This document shows positions 43,632 through 52,723 of a stretch of 64,000 nt of DNA, one piece after another (position 1 is the first letter of the stretch; every line of letters begins with the position of its first letter). The notes beneath the pieces are model-generated. The model had not been told where the DNA came from, searched no databases, and saw nothing but the letters and a program-made list of their open reading frames with translations. The stretch spans positions 3,162,001 to 3,226,000 of the forward strand of contig NZ_JAFMZQ010000001.1 of NCBI RefSeq assembly GCF_024436415.1, read 5' to 3'. The position numbers and the translations under genes are program-made. This stretch comes from Pedobacter deserti. GTDB lineage: Bacteria > Bacteroidota > Bacteroidia > Sphingobacteriales > Sphingobacteriaceae.

Positions 43632-44348
43632 TTAAAACGTAACCCGGTTGTTGCTCTCGTCTATAAGAGGCCCGTTGGTTGACTCATAAGTTAGTAGTGC
43701 CGCCCTTAAAACGGGCAGTGTAGCCGCCCCCCTTGCAGCAGTAAAGTAGGTCTGCGTGGAACCCGGGACGCTCTGCATCATAAAACGCAATTTAACGGAG
43801 CTAAAGCTTCCGTAAGTAGCATCGCTCCAGTTTGTGGGCCTTGACAACATATTGCTGACATATAGCTTAAGCTGTGTGAAAAGCTGCTCATCAGAACTTG
43901 CATTGTTCTTTCTTGGTATCGTTCCTGCTGCGCCGACCTTGAAATCCGCAGTCGCCTCAGGCTCCACAACTAATATCATTGTATCCAACATCATTTGTGG
44001 CGTCTTGTAAACCACAATTGGATACCTCGTTTTGTGCGCTCCGGCAGGCAGAGTGATTTCCTCAGGAAAATCATAATCGATTCCAACGCGGGCTGTAGTA
44101 CCGGCGACAGATTTAATTTTTATCTTTCGGGGATAGTCGGCCAGCTTGCCGGAAATCTGCATCTCTATAAAAACAGAATCCTTAACCTTAGCTGCATTTG
44201 CGGTGGCGGCAAAGGAATATATACGTGGATTGGTAATCTGGTAATACTCATAGAAGGCGACTCCATTTTCGCCTTCATAGGTCATTACCTCTTCCTTTTT
44301 ACAGGAAATAAAACTGACGAAGCATATAAAAAACAGAAAATATCTCAT
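43632..44348 (-). CDS. DUF4843 domain-containing lipoprotein (locus 3)
   Basis: A 238-residue protein counted from ATG 44348 (MRYFLFFICFVSFISC), with lipobox Cys16; the frame extends to 44414 and would overlap susD. The family pattern is clear: VKDSVFIEMQISGKLADYPRKIKIKSVAGTTARVGIDYDFPEEITLPAGAHKTRYPIVVYKTPQMMLDTMILVVEPE, followed by a region containing DEQLFTQLKLYVSNMLSRPTNW. Function unknown; same gene order as in locus 2. The gene starts 16 bp after susD and ends 21 bp before the PKD-like gene. Confidence 0.87.
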   Translation of the reverse strand: MRYFLFFICFVSFISCKKEEVMTYEGENGVAFYEYYQITNPRIYSFAATANAAKVKDSVFIEMQISGKLADYPRKIKIKSVAGTTARVGIDYDFPEEITLPAGAHKTRYPIVVYKTPQMMLDTMILVVEPEATADFKVGAAGTIPRKNNASSDEQLFTQLKLYVSNMLSRPTNWSDATYGSFSSVKLRFMMQSVPGSTQTYFTAARGAATLPVLRAALLTYESTNGPLIDESNNRVTF

Positions 44349-44364
44349 AAAACTTACTATTGGA

Positions 44365-45789
44365 TTAATAATTCGGGTTGAATTGGAGCTCAGTATCCGG
44401 TATGGGCAGAACATATTTGGCCGGCGTCAACGCAGTAGTGTTGAACTGCATAGTCGCAGCATTAATTCTTTTGTAGTAAAAAAATAGCTGACCTTCCGCA
44501 TAAAACTCCTTTTGATGCTCTTTCAATAATTCAGCGTTTAAAAAGACCTGTGAGCCGGTTGTTGAAAGCGGCGACAAGCCCCTGTTCTGCCGGACGGTAT
44601 TCAGATAAGCAATACCTTCTGCCACAGTAGCAGCGGATTCTGCAAGAATATAGTACATCTCTGAGAGCCGGATTACGGGTACATACTGATCTAACCTGGC
44701 TGTTGAAATGACTGTATTTGATGATTGCCAAAACTTTGATGGAAACTTAAGCCCGCCGTCGGTTTCTATCCAATTCTTAAACCGGATATCTGTATTAACC
44801 CCTGCCAGGGGACCTGAGGTCGGTGTCTCGTATAAAGTATTAAAGTTTGCTTCACTTCTGGTCAGTTTAGTATTCAACAGCGTCCCAGCCCTGAAATAAG
44901 TTTCGGTGTGACCGATCAAGCTTCTGGATCTAAGCATAAAGATTTGCTCGGTTATGTACAAACGATCTCGGTTTGTTGTACTCTCAGCAGCGGCAAGAGT
45001 GACAAACGGATATTTTCCCGAGTTTACGACTACCAGGGCTGCATTTTTCGCACCTTCTTTATCCCCGATGTAAATCCTGACTCTCGCTTCCAGCGCTTTT
45101 ACCCCATAGTAATTCATATGTTCACGTCTTGTCCTGACATCGTTCAACACAATTGGATCTTGTTTGATCAGTAAGTCCTCAGCCTCCTTAAGATCGGCCA
45201 AAGCCAGATTTGCAACCTGCTCTGAAGTGGAGGGCACCTGAGCGTTCTCACTAATATCCTTTTTATAGGGAATTGCTTTGGCGTTCATGTTGCCTTTATA
45301 CTCTTTACCAAACAGACGCAGCAGGTCAAAATGTATTAATGCCCTTAGCGCAAGCGATTCCCCGCGAATAATTGTGTAAGTACTGTCCGACAAAACGGAT
45401 CTATTGGCGACTGTATTCTCAAGAATTTTGTTCAGTCCAGCAATTGCGTTATAACTGGTCGACCAAATTGCCGATACATGCGTCTGCACCTCAGTGGTCG
45501 TAAAGTTTAATTTAGTTGTTTCCACAAGAGGTATTGTACTCTGTGTGCTTGTAATGGCATAATTCTGTGCAAGCGCAGAAACGAACCCCATTGTTAGCTT
45601 ATCGGCATATAGGTCTCGTGAAGCCAGTTGGGAATAGACACCATTAAGCGCCTGCTGAAAACCTGCTTCCGAAGAGAAAAACTGCTTTTCCGACAAACTG
45701 TCCTTTGGCTCCACATCCAGAAATTTCTTGCACCCTGCCAGCGAAATTCCAATAGCAATGCACCCTATTAATATGATATTCTTTTTCAT
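44365..45789 (-). CDS. SusD/RagB-family outer-membrane lipoprotein (locus 3)
   Basis: A 474-residue surface lipoprotein with lipobox Cys20 (GISLAGCKKFLDVEP). SusD features: QFFSSEAGFQQALNGVYSQLASRDLYADKLTMG near residue 40, YTIIRGESLALRALIHFDLLRLFGKEY, VPVIRLSEMYYILAESAATVAEGIAYLNTVRQNRG and the final YVLPIPDTELQFNPNY. It pairs with SusC 3 as a lid and begins 11 bp after it. Position and length agree closely with the SusD of locus 2. Confidence 0.96.
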   Translation of the reverse strand: MKKNIILIGCIAIGISLAGCKKFLDVEPKDSLSEKQFFSSEAGFQQALNGVYSQLASRDLYADKLTMGFVSALAQNYAITSTQSTIPLVETTKLNFTTTEVQTHVSAIWSTSYNAIAGLNKILENTVANRSVLSDSTYTIIRGESLALRALIHFDLLRLFGKEYKGNMNAKAIPYKKDISENAQVPSTSEQVANLALADLKEAEDLLIKQDPIVLNDVRTRREHMNYYGVKALEARVRIYIGDKEGAKNAALVVVNSGKYPFVTLAAAESTTNRDRLYITEQIFMLRSRSLIGHTETYFRAGTLLNTKLTRSEANFNTLYETPTSGPLAGVNTDIRFKNWIETDGGLKFPSKFWQSSNTVISTARLDQYVPVIRLSEMYYILAESAATVAEGIAYLNTVRQNRGLSPLSTTGSQVFLNAELLKEHQKEFYAEGQLFFYYKRINAATMQFNTTALTPAKYVLPIPDTELQFNPNY

Positions 45790-45800
45790 CGAATCAAATG

Positions 45801-48800
45801 TTAAAATCTTGAAATTAGACTGAGCGTATAGCTTCTGGCAAAAGGGTTTTCCGTTCCGCGCTCAACTTCTATTGAGCTGAAGGTGTATGCATTGTCCGAA
45901 TTTGCCGTTATCCGGAGATTTTTCAAACCAAGCCGCTGCACAAACGCATTTTGAAACGTATACCCGATATTGAGTCCCTGCAGCGTTACCGTATTGTTCT
46001 TCTGTACAAAGCGGGATGTACTTCTTACAATACTATTCGCAGAAATTCTTTTATACATCGACACGTCTCCGACATTCACCCAGCCCAGGTCATAGGCTCT
46101 GCGGTCCACATTTCCTGAAGGATTGGTTCCTTCCACTCTCGTGGCCAGCGTGGAGTTATACATATAGCCACCGAAATCATACCTTAGGTTAAACCCAAAG
46201 TTGAAGCCCCGGTATTGAAAATTCGAATTTAATCCACCCGTAATCTTGGCCCTTGAATCGCCCGTATTCACTTTATCCCTGGTGTCCCAGTTGTACGTTG
46301 GCGTGCCGTCGAGCTTCACATAAATTTCCTGCCCGGTGATTGGATCAACCCCTAATGATCGGACCGTATAGATAGCAGTCATTGACTGTCCCTCAATAAA
46401 CTGAGGGTTTGGTGTATACTGATTAGGGTTAGCAGCATTCAGCCGGTCGTTGAAAGCTTTCATTTTATCAGACAATTTCTTCAAAATATTTTCATTCATT
46501 GCGCCGTTTACACTGACTGTCCATCGTAAGGCCCTCACAGGATCATTGATCACCTGATAAGCAACATCGAAGTTAATCCCCGAATTTTGAATCTGACCCA
46601 GGTTTTCAATATAGCTGTTGAAGCCCGTTGAAGGGGCCAAAGAAACCGACGTCAGAGAGTTCTCTGTTAACTCCCTATAGGCATCAACCGTCAGGTTCAA
46701 TCTGTTATTAAATAGACTCGCATCTATTCCGACATTGGCTTTCAATCTATTTTGTGGACCTAAGGTTAGATTTCCGAAGCCAGCCAATGTAGCTCCAAGA
46801 TCTGCGTAATAAGTAGTCGCTGTCCCAAAGTTATATCTGAACTGAGATGCGTAAGGCTGAGTTGCACTCGATCCCGTCGAACCATAACTTCCCCGTATCC
46901 GTAAAGAACTTATTTGCGAAACGGATTTCAGGAACTGTTCGTTATGAAGGTTCCATCCGAGCCCTGCAGACCAGAACGAAGCGAACCTATTATTCTCGCC
47001 ATAAGCTGAAGAGCCCTCCCTGGTATAAGAAAAATCAGCGAAATAGCGGTTGTCATAGGTGTAATTGAACACCGCCCCGTAGGAAAGCTCGTTGACTGTG
47101 CTTTGTAGACCGGTAGGCTTACCATTGGCCTGATATTGTGTGGCAAACAGCAAATTATCCAGTTTATCGAACGGGAAGCCCTCGGTAACCAGCGTGTAGT
47201 TATCGGCGTCAGATGAACGGATATCAAACGTACCTCCAGCTGTGAAAATGTGACGCCCAAAACTGTTATTGTAATTAACTCGCCCCTGTCCGTCCAGCCC
47301 AAGAGAATTATTAGTTGCTATGGAATAAGAACCTCTTCTTGAGACATCTGTAACGCTTGCAAACCGGCTGTCAAATGCGGAGTAAAAATTGTCTACAGTT
47401 CCGTTTTCTTTTGTGATACCGAAATTTCCAGCAACCCGCAAATGATCAGTTACAAAATATTCCAGGCTGGTTTGATTTCGAAGGTTAAAAGTTTTGTTCC
47501 GATCATTTATAGTGTTATAGTTAATATCTGCCAATGGGTTTAAAACCGCGGAATGATCATTTTGATTATTGGTATTTGGTACTGTTATCTGTTCAATATA
47601 TTGCCTTGGTTTACCATTTTCGTCGTAAGGCCGGGTGTATGGATTATATGCGAGATAATCGCTGAATTCACCGTACGGCGATGCATTTGAGACAGTTTGA
47701 GTTACCGTGACATCATTTCTAAATCGGACTTTCTTAACGCTGTAACTAAAATTAAAGTTTCCGGAATAATTTTTCCGGTCCTGTTCTTTCATAACGCCCT
47801 GCAGTAACTGACCATTGAACGTTATCCCATATCTGATGGTTTGGTCGCCACCAGACAGTCCCAATGAAGTACGGTTACTATAACCCGTTTGGGCGGGGAC
47901 GCGTTTCCAGTCAGTATTTACGCCCCTGAGCATCTCTTTATAGCGTTCAGCATATCTGTACTGTTCGGCAAAGGTTGTGACCAATCCTGCCCGCTTTTCA
48001 AACTCCAGCTTTTCCTCCGAGTTCAGCATATTGTATACCGATAAGTCGGGACTCGACAAGGTGAAGTTATTTGTCAGTGAAACCTCCAATTTACCTGCTG
48101 CAGGAGTTACGGTGGTAATCACCATGACTCCATTTGCGCCTCTTGCACCGTATATGGAAGTAGCAGACGCGTCTTTCAATATCGTTATAGAGGCAATCCT
48201 GTTCATGTCCAGATCTGCAACCTGTTGTAAACTCACTTCAAAATTATCCAGCACAAACAGCGGCAAATTAGGATTGCCAGCTAACTGGTCTCCCAAGGTA
48301 GGGAAAGAACCTTGTCCGCGAACCGCGATGTCCGGTAATGCGTTGATATCACCACCTGTGCTATTATTCGGGATAATCCTAAAGGATGGGTCGAGGGATT
48401 GAATAGCCGTAAACAGATTAGTAGGGTTAGCCTGGAGAAGTTCCGCTCCCGTAATCGTTTTCGCAGCACCTGTAAATGTAGAGACTTTTCGCTCCACAAT
48501 TCCTCTAACTACGGTCTCCTTTAGCATTTGCTCCTCTTCTTCAAGATAAATAGTATAATTTGAGTTGGCCTCAATGGGCACCTCCGCTACTTTATACCCG
48601 ACATACCGGAATTCCAGTGATTTTGCCCCGCTTGGGACGCTGATGGTAAACTTTCCGTTCTTATCAGTTTGAACAACTGATCTTGTACCAACGATACTTA
48701 CGGTCACCCCCGGGATGGGCTGTCTGGTCCGCCTATCGCCCACAGATCCTGAGATAATGTCCTGTGCAACCACTTTGGCTGGCTGTACAATCACAGTATT

Positions 48801-49130
48801 ATCGCGTACAACATAGTTCAGATTCTGGCCGGCAAAGATCATCTTCAGAACTTCGTCCAATTCCTTCTCCTTAACATTGATGTCGACCGGTCTTGTGTTT
48901 TTTAACAGGTTGTCAGTATAGAGGAAATTATAACCGCTCTGTGTCTTGATAGCTTTAAATACTGACTTCAACGAAGCGTCAGATTCCGACAACGTGATTT
49001 TTTGGGCAAGGGTCGACGCACTTACCTGCATCAGACATGCTGCGATGATAACGATGGTTAAACGCATGGTTAGCAAGATTTTATGGTATAGCCGCTTAGG
49101 CACACCAAATTTCCGGGAATTTTGATACAT
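45801..49130 (-). CDS. SusC/RagA-family TonB-linked transporter with STN domain (locus 3)
   Basis: A 1109-residue outer-membrane transporter. Signal region MRLTIVIIAACLMQVSASTLAQ; STN domain about 47-110 (DASLKSVFKAIKTQSGYNFLYTDNLLKNTRPVDINV); carboxypeptidase-like domain about 125-200; plug with LPLFVLDNFEVSLQQVADLDMNRIASITILKDASATSIYGARGANGVMVITT; barrel ending SYTLSLISRF. The start MYQNSRKFGVPKRLYHKILL matches the SusC of locus 2 residue for residue in spacing. TonB-driven uptake with SusD 3; STN signals to the neighbouring FecR. The sequences of the two SusC proteins differ enough in the plug and barrel to have separate ligand ranges. Confidence 0.96.
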   Translation of the reverse strand: MYQNSRKFGVPKRLYHKILLTMRLTIVIIAACLMQVSASTLAQKITLSESDASLKSVFKAIKTQSGYNFLYTDNLLKNTRPVDINVKEKELDEVLKMIFAGQNLNYVVRDNTVIVQPAKVVAQDIISGSVGDRRTRQPIPGVTVSIVGTRSVVQTDKNGKFTISVPSGAKSLEFRYVGYKVAEVPIEANSNYTIYLEEEEQMLKETVVRGIVERKVSTFTGAAKTITGAELLQANPTNLFTAIQSLDPSFRIIPNNSTGGDINALPDIAVRGQGSFPTLGDQLAGNPNLPLFVLDNFEVSLQQVADLDMNRIASITILKDASATSIYGARGANGVMVITTVTPAAGKLEVSLTNNFTLSSPDLSVYNMLNSEEKLEFEKRAGLVTTFAEQYRYAERYKEMLRGVNTDWKRVPAQTGYSNRTSLGLSGGDQTIRYGITFNGQLLQGVMKEQDRKNYSGNFNFSYSVKKVRFRNDVTVTQTVSNASPYGEFSDYLAYNPYTRPYDENGKPRQYIEQITVPNTNNQNDHSAVLNPLADINYNTINDRNKTFNLRNQTSLEYFVTDHLRVAGNFGITKENGTVDNFYSAFDSRFASVTDVSRRGSYSIATNNSLGLDGQGRVNYNNSFGRHIFTAGGTFDIRSSDADNYTLVTEGFPFDKLDNLLFATQYQANGKPTGLQSTVNELSYGAVFNYTYDNRYFADFSYTREGSSAYGENNRFASFWSAGLGWNLHNEQFLKSVSQISSLRIRGSYGSTGSSATQPYASQFRYNFGTATTYYADLGATLAGFGNLTLGPQNRLKANVGIDASLFNNRLNLTVDAYRELTENSLTSVSLAPSTGFNSYIENLGQIQNSGINFDVAYQVINDPVRALRWTVSVNGAMNENILKKLSDKMKAFNDRLNAANPNQYTPNPQFIEGQSMTAIYTVRSLGVDPITGQEIYVKLDGTPTYNWDTRDKVNTGDSRAKITGGLNSNFQYRGFNFGFNLRYDFGGYMYNSTLATRVEGTNPSGNVDRRAYDLGWVNVGDVSMYKRISANSIVRSTSRFVQKNNTVTLQGLNIGYTFQNAFVQRLGLKNLRITANSDNAYTFSSIEVERGTENPFARSYTLSLISRF

Positions 49131-49184
49131 TAGTGTTTGGTTTGGTTGAGCAGTTCCTTTTCTTCCAACGGTCCAGGAATCTGC
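49131..49184 (-). promoter_or_regulatory. Conserved structured 5' leader of susC (locus 3)
   Basis: On the minus strand GCAGATTCC pairs with GGAACTGC (49176-49184 with 49150-49157, one bulged A), followed by CTCAACCAAACCAAACA and the ATG at 49130. The distance from the outer stem base to the ATG is the same 54 nt as in locus 2, and the tail sequence is nearly identical, whereas the upstream sequences are unrelated. Confidence 0.55.
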
Positions 49185-49217
49185 GGTTTAAAGTTGATAA
49201 TTTCAATGTGCCAAACT

Positions 49218-49252
49218 AAAACCAGGTCCCGGTAGCTACCGGGTCTGGTTTT
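49218..49252 (-). terminator. Strong hairpin/terminator between fecR and susC (locus 3)
   Basis: An 8-bp core CCCGGTAG / CTACCGGG extended by AAAACCAG / CTGGTTTT with a small internal loop. On the minus strand TTTTAGTTT follows the stem. It lies 75 nt after the fecR stop, so it likely ends most sigma-fecR transcripts before susC. Confidence 0.6.
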
Positions 49253-49326
49253 GTTCTTTATGGCGTGTTTATAGTAGCATTTTCTTCATGTAGTCGGTTT
49301 TTGGTTAATATTCTATTAATTCGCGT

Positions 49327-50487
49327 TTAGTTCTGTACATATATTTTCCTTCCTTCTATTCGGAAATGACTGGCACCTGTCGACTCGATCATTTCCAGCA
49401 CTTTAGACACGTTATCGAACCTCGATACGCCACCGCTGAATCGTTCGCTGGTCTTTTCGCCGACAAATACCACCTCCACATTGTACCAGCGTTCCACCAT
49501 CTTCATCACTTCCTCGATCGTCTGACTGTCAAAAACGAATTCGTTGTTTTTCCATGCAACAGCCAGATCGGTATCCGTTTCTGATACCATCAATTTATCT
49601 TTCGTCAACCGACTCTGTTGTCCGGGCTCCAGAACCCGGAAATGACCTGATGCACTTACCTTTACACGACCCTCTAAAAGCGTAGTGCGTTCTGATGCAT
49701 CGTCAAAATAGCTACTAATATTAAAATGCGTTCCTAAGACTTCCACCTCCTGTTTTGCCGTCTTTACAACAAATGGATGCTGCCTGTCTTTAGCAATTTC
49801 AAAATACCCCTCCCCGCTAAGCATCACTTCCCGTTTACCGCCTCTCATTAAAGAGGTCGTGTAGGTTAGGCTGGAAGCGGCATTTAGATAGACGACAGAT
49901 CCGTCTGGCAAAAGCACACGGGAGGTTTGTCCTTTGTCTGTCGACAAAACGTTCACCGCATCCGGATCAGATACGACATCCCTAATTTCATAGACCAGCA
50001 TACCTTCCTCATTTTTCGAAATCACAATCCCAGACTCATTCGCTAAGGTTCCGGCAGCAACATCTGCGAGTCTGATCTTCTTCCCGTTTGCGAGCGTTAA
50101 TGTAGCACCAACAGTACCGGGGGCTACATCCTCGGCAACAACAGACTGAGGCGCCGCTACCTTGTCCGTTTGAACACTGAACAAACGAATGCCGAAAACA
50201 ATTAAGAGAATAGCTGCCGCAACGGAAATCCATGGCCAAAGCTTAAACCTCCGTGATCTCACATGGATAAACAAATCACGATCCACCCTGCTTACCACAT
50301 CTTCAACAAGCGGATCAGTTTCATACTCACTGCCTACCTCAGCCAATACCTCAACAATCGCTGCGTTCAACCGATCCATATCGCGTTCGTTGTGAAAAAA
50401 CTCCATAACACGCTGCGTTTCCTCGGCATTGCAGGAATTATCCAGGTATTTGTGGAATAAGGCAAGTACTTCGTCGGTCTTTTTCAA
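49327..50487 (-). CDS. FecR-family anti-sigma factor (locus 3)
   Basis: A 386-residue single-pass membrane protein: cytoplasmic part 1-82, membrane segment about 84-103 (WPWISVAAAILLIVFGIRLF), periplasmic FecR domain (TSRVLLPDGSVVYLNAASSLTYTTSL; GEGYFEIAKDRQHPFVVKTAKQEVEVLGTHFNI) and C-terminal DUF4974 module (EVMKMVERWYNVEVVFVGEKTSERFSGGVSR). It should bind the sigma factor encoded 75 bp upstream. Full length and intact. Confidence 0.94.
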   Translation of the reverse strand: MKKTDEVLALFHKYLDNSCNAEETQRVMEFFHNERDMDRLNAAIVEVLAEVGSEYETDPLVEDVVSRVDRDLFIHVRSRRFKLWPWISVAAAILLIVFGIRLFSVQTDKVAAPQSVVAEDVAPGTVGATLTLANGKKIRLADVAAGTLANESGIVISKNEEGMLVYEIRDVVSDPDAVNVLSTDKGQTSRVLLPDGSVVYLNAASSLTYTTSLMRGGKREVMLSGEGYFEIAKDRQHPFVVKTAKQEVEVLGTHFNISSYFDDASERTTLLEGRVKVSASGHFRVLEPGQQSRLTKDKLMVSETDTDLAVAWKNNEFVFDSQTIEEVMKMVERWYNVEVVFVGEKTSERFSGGVSRFDNVSKVLEMIESTGASHFRIEGRKIYVQN

Positions 50488-50562
50488 TGTCTGATTTTAA
50501 GCTAATACGTAGAAGACTAAAAAAATCCTTAGTCAGCAGACGATTTTTTTTAAAAAATTATA

Positions 50563-51162
50563 TCACAGTCCCTTTACCAGAATTGCCAGTATGATAGACA
50601 ACTCAAGCCCGGACGAATTCCGGAAATGGTTTCTCAGAAATCTGTTTGCCTGTAGCATGTGACTACTAATCGTCTTGGCGCTTATCCCTAAGATTTCTTC
50701 CACCTCTTTATAAGATTTGCCCTCCAGTTTGCAAAGTGTAAAAACCTGCTTCCGCTGCGGCGGCATTAACGCAATGGCATCCATAAACTTTTGCGAACCT
50801 TCCCTTTCCCAAATATCCTCCTCGATGTGCAGATAAAGCTCAGAAGTAGCCTCCATCATCTTGTTCAGCAATCTTCTGTCCCTGGCAACTTTCCGATAAT
50901 AATCGCTGACAAGGTTTTCGCCTATGCGAAAGATGTAAGACTTGAAGGACTTGTCGGGTTCTATCCGTTCCCGGTTCTCCCAAACTCTGACAAATATTTC
51001 CTGCAGCGTTTCTTTCACCAGATCACTCGACTTTAAGAGCTTGAAAAGGTTGCCCGTCAGCCGATATTTATAGGCGTCATACAAAACGGCAAACGCATGC
51101 TCATCACCGTTCTTCAACCGGATCAGCAAATTTTGTTCATCGAATTCATTAACGCTTCCCAT
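50563..51162 (-). CDS. ECF sigma factor, FecI-like (locus 3)
   Basis: A 199-residue ECF sigma factor. Region 2 around 22-90 (HAFAVLYDAYKYRLTGNLFKLLKSSDLVKETLQEIFVRVWENRERI), region 4 around 130-180 (LMPPQRKQVFTLCKLEGKSYKEVEEILGISAKTISSHMLQANRFL), with a hydrophobic tail (SGLELSIILAILVKGL). Start ATG 51162 fits the family opening MGSVNEFDEQNLLIRLKNGDEHAF. It heads the sigma-fecR transcript and is expected to drive susC and the rest of locus 3. A TATATTTA promoter-like octamer is at 51183-51190. Confidence 0.94.
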   Translation of the reverse strand: MGSVNEFDEQNLLIRLKNGDEHAFAVLYDAYKYRLTGNLFKLLKSSDLVKETLQEIFVRVWENRERIEPDKSFKSYIFRIGENLVSDYYRKVARDRRLLNKMMEATSELYLHIEEDIWEREGSQKFMDAIALMPPQRKQVFTLCKLEGKSYKEVEEILGISAKTISSHMLQANRFLRNHFRNSSGLELSIILAILVKGL

Positions 51163-51182
51163 AGATCATACTTGATGCCCGA

Positions 51183-51190
51183 TAAATATA
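51183..51190 (-). promoter_or_regulatory. Candidate -7 element of the locus 3 sigma gene
   Basis: TATATTTA on the minus strand, 20 bp before the ATG. It is identical to the octamer before the locus 2 sigma gene and close to the Bacteroidota TAnnTTTG consensus. No good -33 element was seen. The remaining gap 51191-51450 holds only a 13-bp direct repeat (TGTAGTGATTAGT at 51422-51434 and 51438-51450). Confidence 0.25.
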
Positions 51191-51450
51191 CTTAAAAAAC
51201 CAGACCGGGAAAGATTTTGTATACCTGGCATTTGGCGCCACCCAAGAAATTAATGCCAAGCGCTTACAACACAGTTATTAAACCGCATAGAAAGTTGCGG
51301 AAATGCCCGTTTATAGGTTGCACCCGGATACACTCAGGAACCGTACAAAAGCCCTTAAACCATAGCTATTCCCCGTTTTATACCTGAACAACAAAACTGT
51401 TCGTCTGCAGCAGTAGGTGGATGTAGTGATTAGTGGTTGTAGTGATTAGT

Positions 51451-52644
51451 CTAATAGCTAATTTGATCCCTGAATCTGGAACGCCACAATAGCAGTAAGG
51501 CAATTGCAGTACAGCCAAACATGACCGAAGGCATGATTGCCAAACTTCCGTTATGCAGCAAGCTAATTAGTCCGGAAGCAATAACTCCGGCTATCATCTG
51601 CAAACTTCCTAAAACAGCAGATGCTCTTCCGGTAGCTGCTTTAAATTCTTTCAATGCAAGGGCAGTCGTATTTGGGTTAATGAAGCCCACCCAGAATAAG
51701 AAAAAAAATGTAAATGCCAATGTCAAAAATGCATTTGCCAGACTGGAAACTGCAGTAACAAAAAAAAGAAATCCGGTAATAAATAATAAAATACCCGCCC
51801 AATAACATATCTTCTCGCTCGTAAACCTTTTCAATGCCAGTTTATTGAGCTGGCTACCTGCAATGAGTCCGCATGCGTTAAATGCAAAAGCCCAGCTGTA
51901 TTCACTATCTGTAAAGCCGAATTTCTCCATAAATACGAATGGAGAACCGGCGATATAGGCATACATCCCCGCATAGCTGATACCTCCAGCCAAAGTGTAA
52001 CTCAGGAATGCGGGATTTTTAAGGACAGTTAAGTACTCCGGAAATATTTTCGACACCTTGAGGGAGATAGATTTGTCTTCTGCCTTGGTTTCAGGCAAGA
52101 CCCATTTCACTGCAATCAAAATGGCTAACGCGATCGTTGCCATTACGCCAAATACCCATCGCCAACCAAGCCGGTTATTAACTATTCCTCCGATAGCTGG
52201 TGCAATGATAGGAGCTATTCCCATTACCAATACCAGCGTAGAAAGTACTTTTGCTGTTTCTTCGGAAGGAAAAACGTCCCTGACAATGGCCCTGGCCGCT
52301 ACCATGCCTACACATCCTCCAAGCGCCATAAATAAACGCACAATTATCAGGCTGCTTATACCAGTTGATAATGCGCACAGTAAAGCTGCGAGTATATAAA
52401 TGATCAAACCCGCTACCAAGGGTTTCTTTCTTCCGAAGCGATCAATAAGAATCCCGTAGGCCAGCTGTCCTATGCAAAGGCCGGCATAATAGCTCGTCAG
52501 GCTGTAACCAACTGCTGCAAGACTTGTATCTAACGACGAGGCAATTGCCGGGAATGAAGGCAAATACATGTCAATGGAGAAAGGGCTTAGGGCAATAAGA
52601 GCTCCTAATATCAGTATAAGGACGTAATTTTTTCTGGCATTCAT
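51451..52644 (-). CDS. Bcr/CflA-type multidrug efflux MFS transporter
   Basis: A 397-residue inner-membrane protein of about twelve helices. SIDMYLPSFPAIASSL at residues 23-38 and motif A as YGILIDRFGRKKP at 63-75 place it in the Bcr/CflA group; IIVRLFMALGGCVGMVAARAIVRDVFP is the conserved helix-4/5 signature. The second copy of this family in the window (first at 3.2 kb) is clearly divergent, so it is not a recent duplicate. Downstream of the damaged EamA gene on the same strand with a 79-bp gap; drug or metabolite export is presumed. Confidence 0.92.
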   Translation of the reverse strand: MNARKNYVLILILGALIALSPFSIDMYLPSFPAIASSLDTSLAAVGYSLTSYYAGLCIGQLAYGILIDRFGRKKPLVAGLIIYILAALLCALSTGISSLIIVRLFMALGGCVGMVAARAIVRDVFPSEETAKVLSTLVLVMGIAPIIAPAIGGIVNNRLGWRWVFGVMATIALAILIAVKWVLPETKAEDKSISLKVSKIFPEYLTVLKNPAFLSYTLAGGISYAGMYAYIAGSPFVFMEKFGFTDSEYSWAFAFNACGLIAGSQLNKLALKRFTSEKICYWAGILLFITGFLFFVTAVSSLANAFLTLAFTFFFLFWVGFINPNTTALALKEFKAATGRASAVLGSLQMIAGVIASGLISLLHNGSLAIMPSVMFGCTAIALLLLWRSRFRDQISY

Positions 52645-52723
52645 GTTATAAACTATTAAGCCTCTCTAAGCGGATGATCACTTCACTGTACAATTTCAAT
52701 GCTGATTCCATTGAGAACGGAAT

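Noticed and set aside
18473..51162. Loci 2 and 3 as polysaccharide utilisation loci
   Set aside because: No glycosidase, lyase, sulfatase or carbohydrate esterase is inside either locus; the only glycosidase-like gene (35.2-36.5 kb) lies between them in a separate transcription context.
51422..51450. 13-bp direct repeat TGTAGTGATTAGT at the end of the second efflux gene as attachment site
   Set aside because: Spacing of 16 nt and no integrase or tRNA gene nearby; simple local duplication is more likely.
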